From Pseudobacteroides sp. (GTDB taxonomy: Bacteria > Bacillota > Clostridia > Acetivibrionales > DSM-2933), in assembly GCF_036567765.1 (NCBI RefSeq), contig NZ_DATCTU010000106.1, forward strand, positions 1 through 64,000: a stretch of DNA of 64,000 bases, in the 5' to 3' direction. Shown piece by piece: positions 63,638 to 64,000 of the stretch. The notes beneath the pieces were generated by a model. The model was given only the letters and a program-made list of their open reading frames with translations, was not told the origin of the DNA and did not search any database. The translations under genes and the position numbers were made by a program. Every line of letters begins with the position of its first letter. Position 1 is the stretch's first letter.

Positions 63638-64000
63638 ATGCCTATTAGAGTTTTAGCGGTACTTTTATTATTATTGACAATTCTTTTTGGTTGCTATAAA
63701 GATACAGGAAATAATAAGATTGAAAAAATTGAATTTCAATATAAAACACAGCATTTTACACTAGGCAGTATAAATCATGTAAATGAAATAATAAAAATTG
63801 AAAATACACAAGGAGTAAAGGAAGCTCTAAATAAAGTAATGAATGATGTAAATATGTTTAATAGCGAAATAGACAGTAACAATGAGCTAAATAATAAAAG
63901 GCTGTACATGCTGGTTAGCCGGCTAGTATATAGGCTAGGCTATGTAGATATGAATGTCCATTATTTTAGAAACAAACTTAATAGAGCTCCAAAAAGTCTA
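63638..64000 (+). CDS. Lipoprotein of unknown function (partial, runs off the window)
   Basis: The frame is open from ATG 63638 to the window end, at least 121 codons. It starts with a short lipoprotein signal, LLLLTILFGCYKDTGN, with Cys19 as lipid anchor. The mature part is charged and helix-forming (VKEALNKVMNDVNMFNSEID). AGGAGA lies 8 bases before the ATG. It may be related in role to the helical gene on the other strand just before it, but no similarity was established. Confidence 0.65.
   Translation, partial: MPIRVLAVLLLLLTILFGCYKDTGNNKIEKIEFQYKTQHFTLGSINHVNEIIKIENTQGVKEALNKVMNDVNMFNSEIDSNNELNNKRLYMLVSRLVYRLGYVDMNVHYFRNKLNRAPKSL

Overview
The window looks like the chromosome of a low-GC, Gram-positive, spore-forming, anaerobic clostridium that degrades plant polysaccharides, most like the cellulosome-forming Ruminiclostridium/Acetivibrio group. 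The evidence is type I dockerin modules (one intact protein, one broken gene), a tripartite spore-germination operon, a cortex de-N-acetylase, an indolepyruvate:ferredoxin oxidoreductase, a xylose operon, SLH-domain surface protein and AT-rich DNA. The species was not determined.

Layout. 1-4230 is an accessory patch: an IS3-family element cut by the window edge, a more GC-rich imported block (WYL regulator, zinc-ribbon protein, ClbS/DfsB-like protein, with a shared operator in front of the first two), a SymE-like remnant and an IS110 remnant. 4436-8914 (minus) is kdpFABC, with a divergent histidine kinase and a response regulator that lacks a DNA-binding domain. 11.6-15 kb holds small membrane proteins, a GNAT enzyme, a decayed toxin-antitoxin pair and a broken dockerin gene. 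15-22 kb is the most notable region: a CPBP protease, two unknown small proteins and then a proteusin-type RiPP cluster (NHLP-leader precursor with octapeptide repeats, PoyD-like radical SAM epimerase, B12-binding radical SAM C-methyltransferase).

22-32 kb contains a chemoreceptor, a secreted dockerin/CE6 esterase, a GH18 chitinase, a stalk-domain protein, an SLH protein and a decayed sensor kinase. 32.1-39.1 kb (minus) is aromatic amino acid metabolism: iorA-iorB-paaK, then a TrpP-like ECF transporter (S, A, A, T). The transporter is preceded by a leader with nine (G/U)AG triplets, an intrinsic terminator and a possible antiterminator, which is the arrangement of TRAP-controlled attenuation. 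39.4-46.1 kb is spore biology: pdaA, a frameshifted cwlD fragment, a divergent polysaccharide deacetylase and a gerA-gerC-small ORF-gerB operon. 46.3-51.5 kb is xylB, ROK regulator, xylA, galM.

51.6-56.8 kb has an NhaB-type Na+/H+ antiporter behind a structured leader (candidate cation riboswitch) and a perfect 42-bp palindrome, then arsR-acr3-CoA-disulfide-reductase/rhodanese. 57-64 kb has a YlbF-family protein, a His/Phe/Gly-rich small protein, two more chemoreceptors (all three chemoreceptors end in FGKY), an interrupted gene and a lipoprotein running off the end. Decayed genes are common (IS110, toxin-antitoxin, dockerin protein, sensor kinase, cwlD, 62.9 kb gene). All frameshifts were read from one sequence, so assembly error cannot be excluded.
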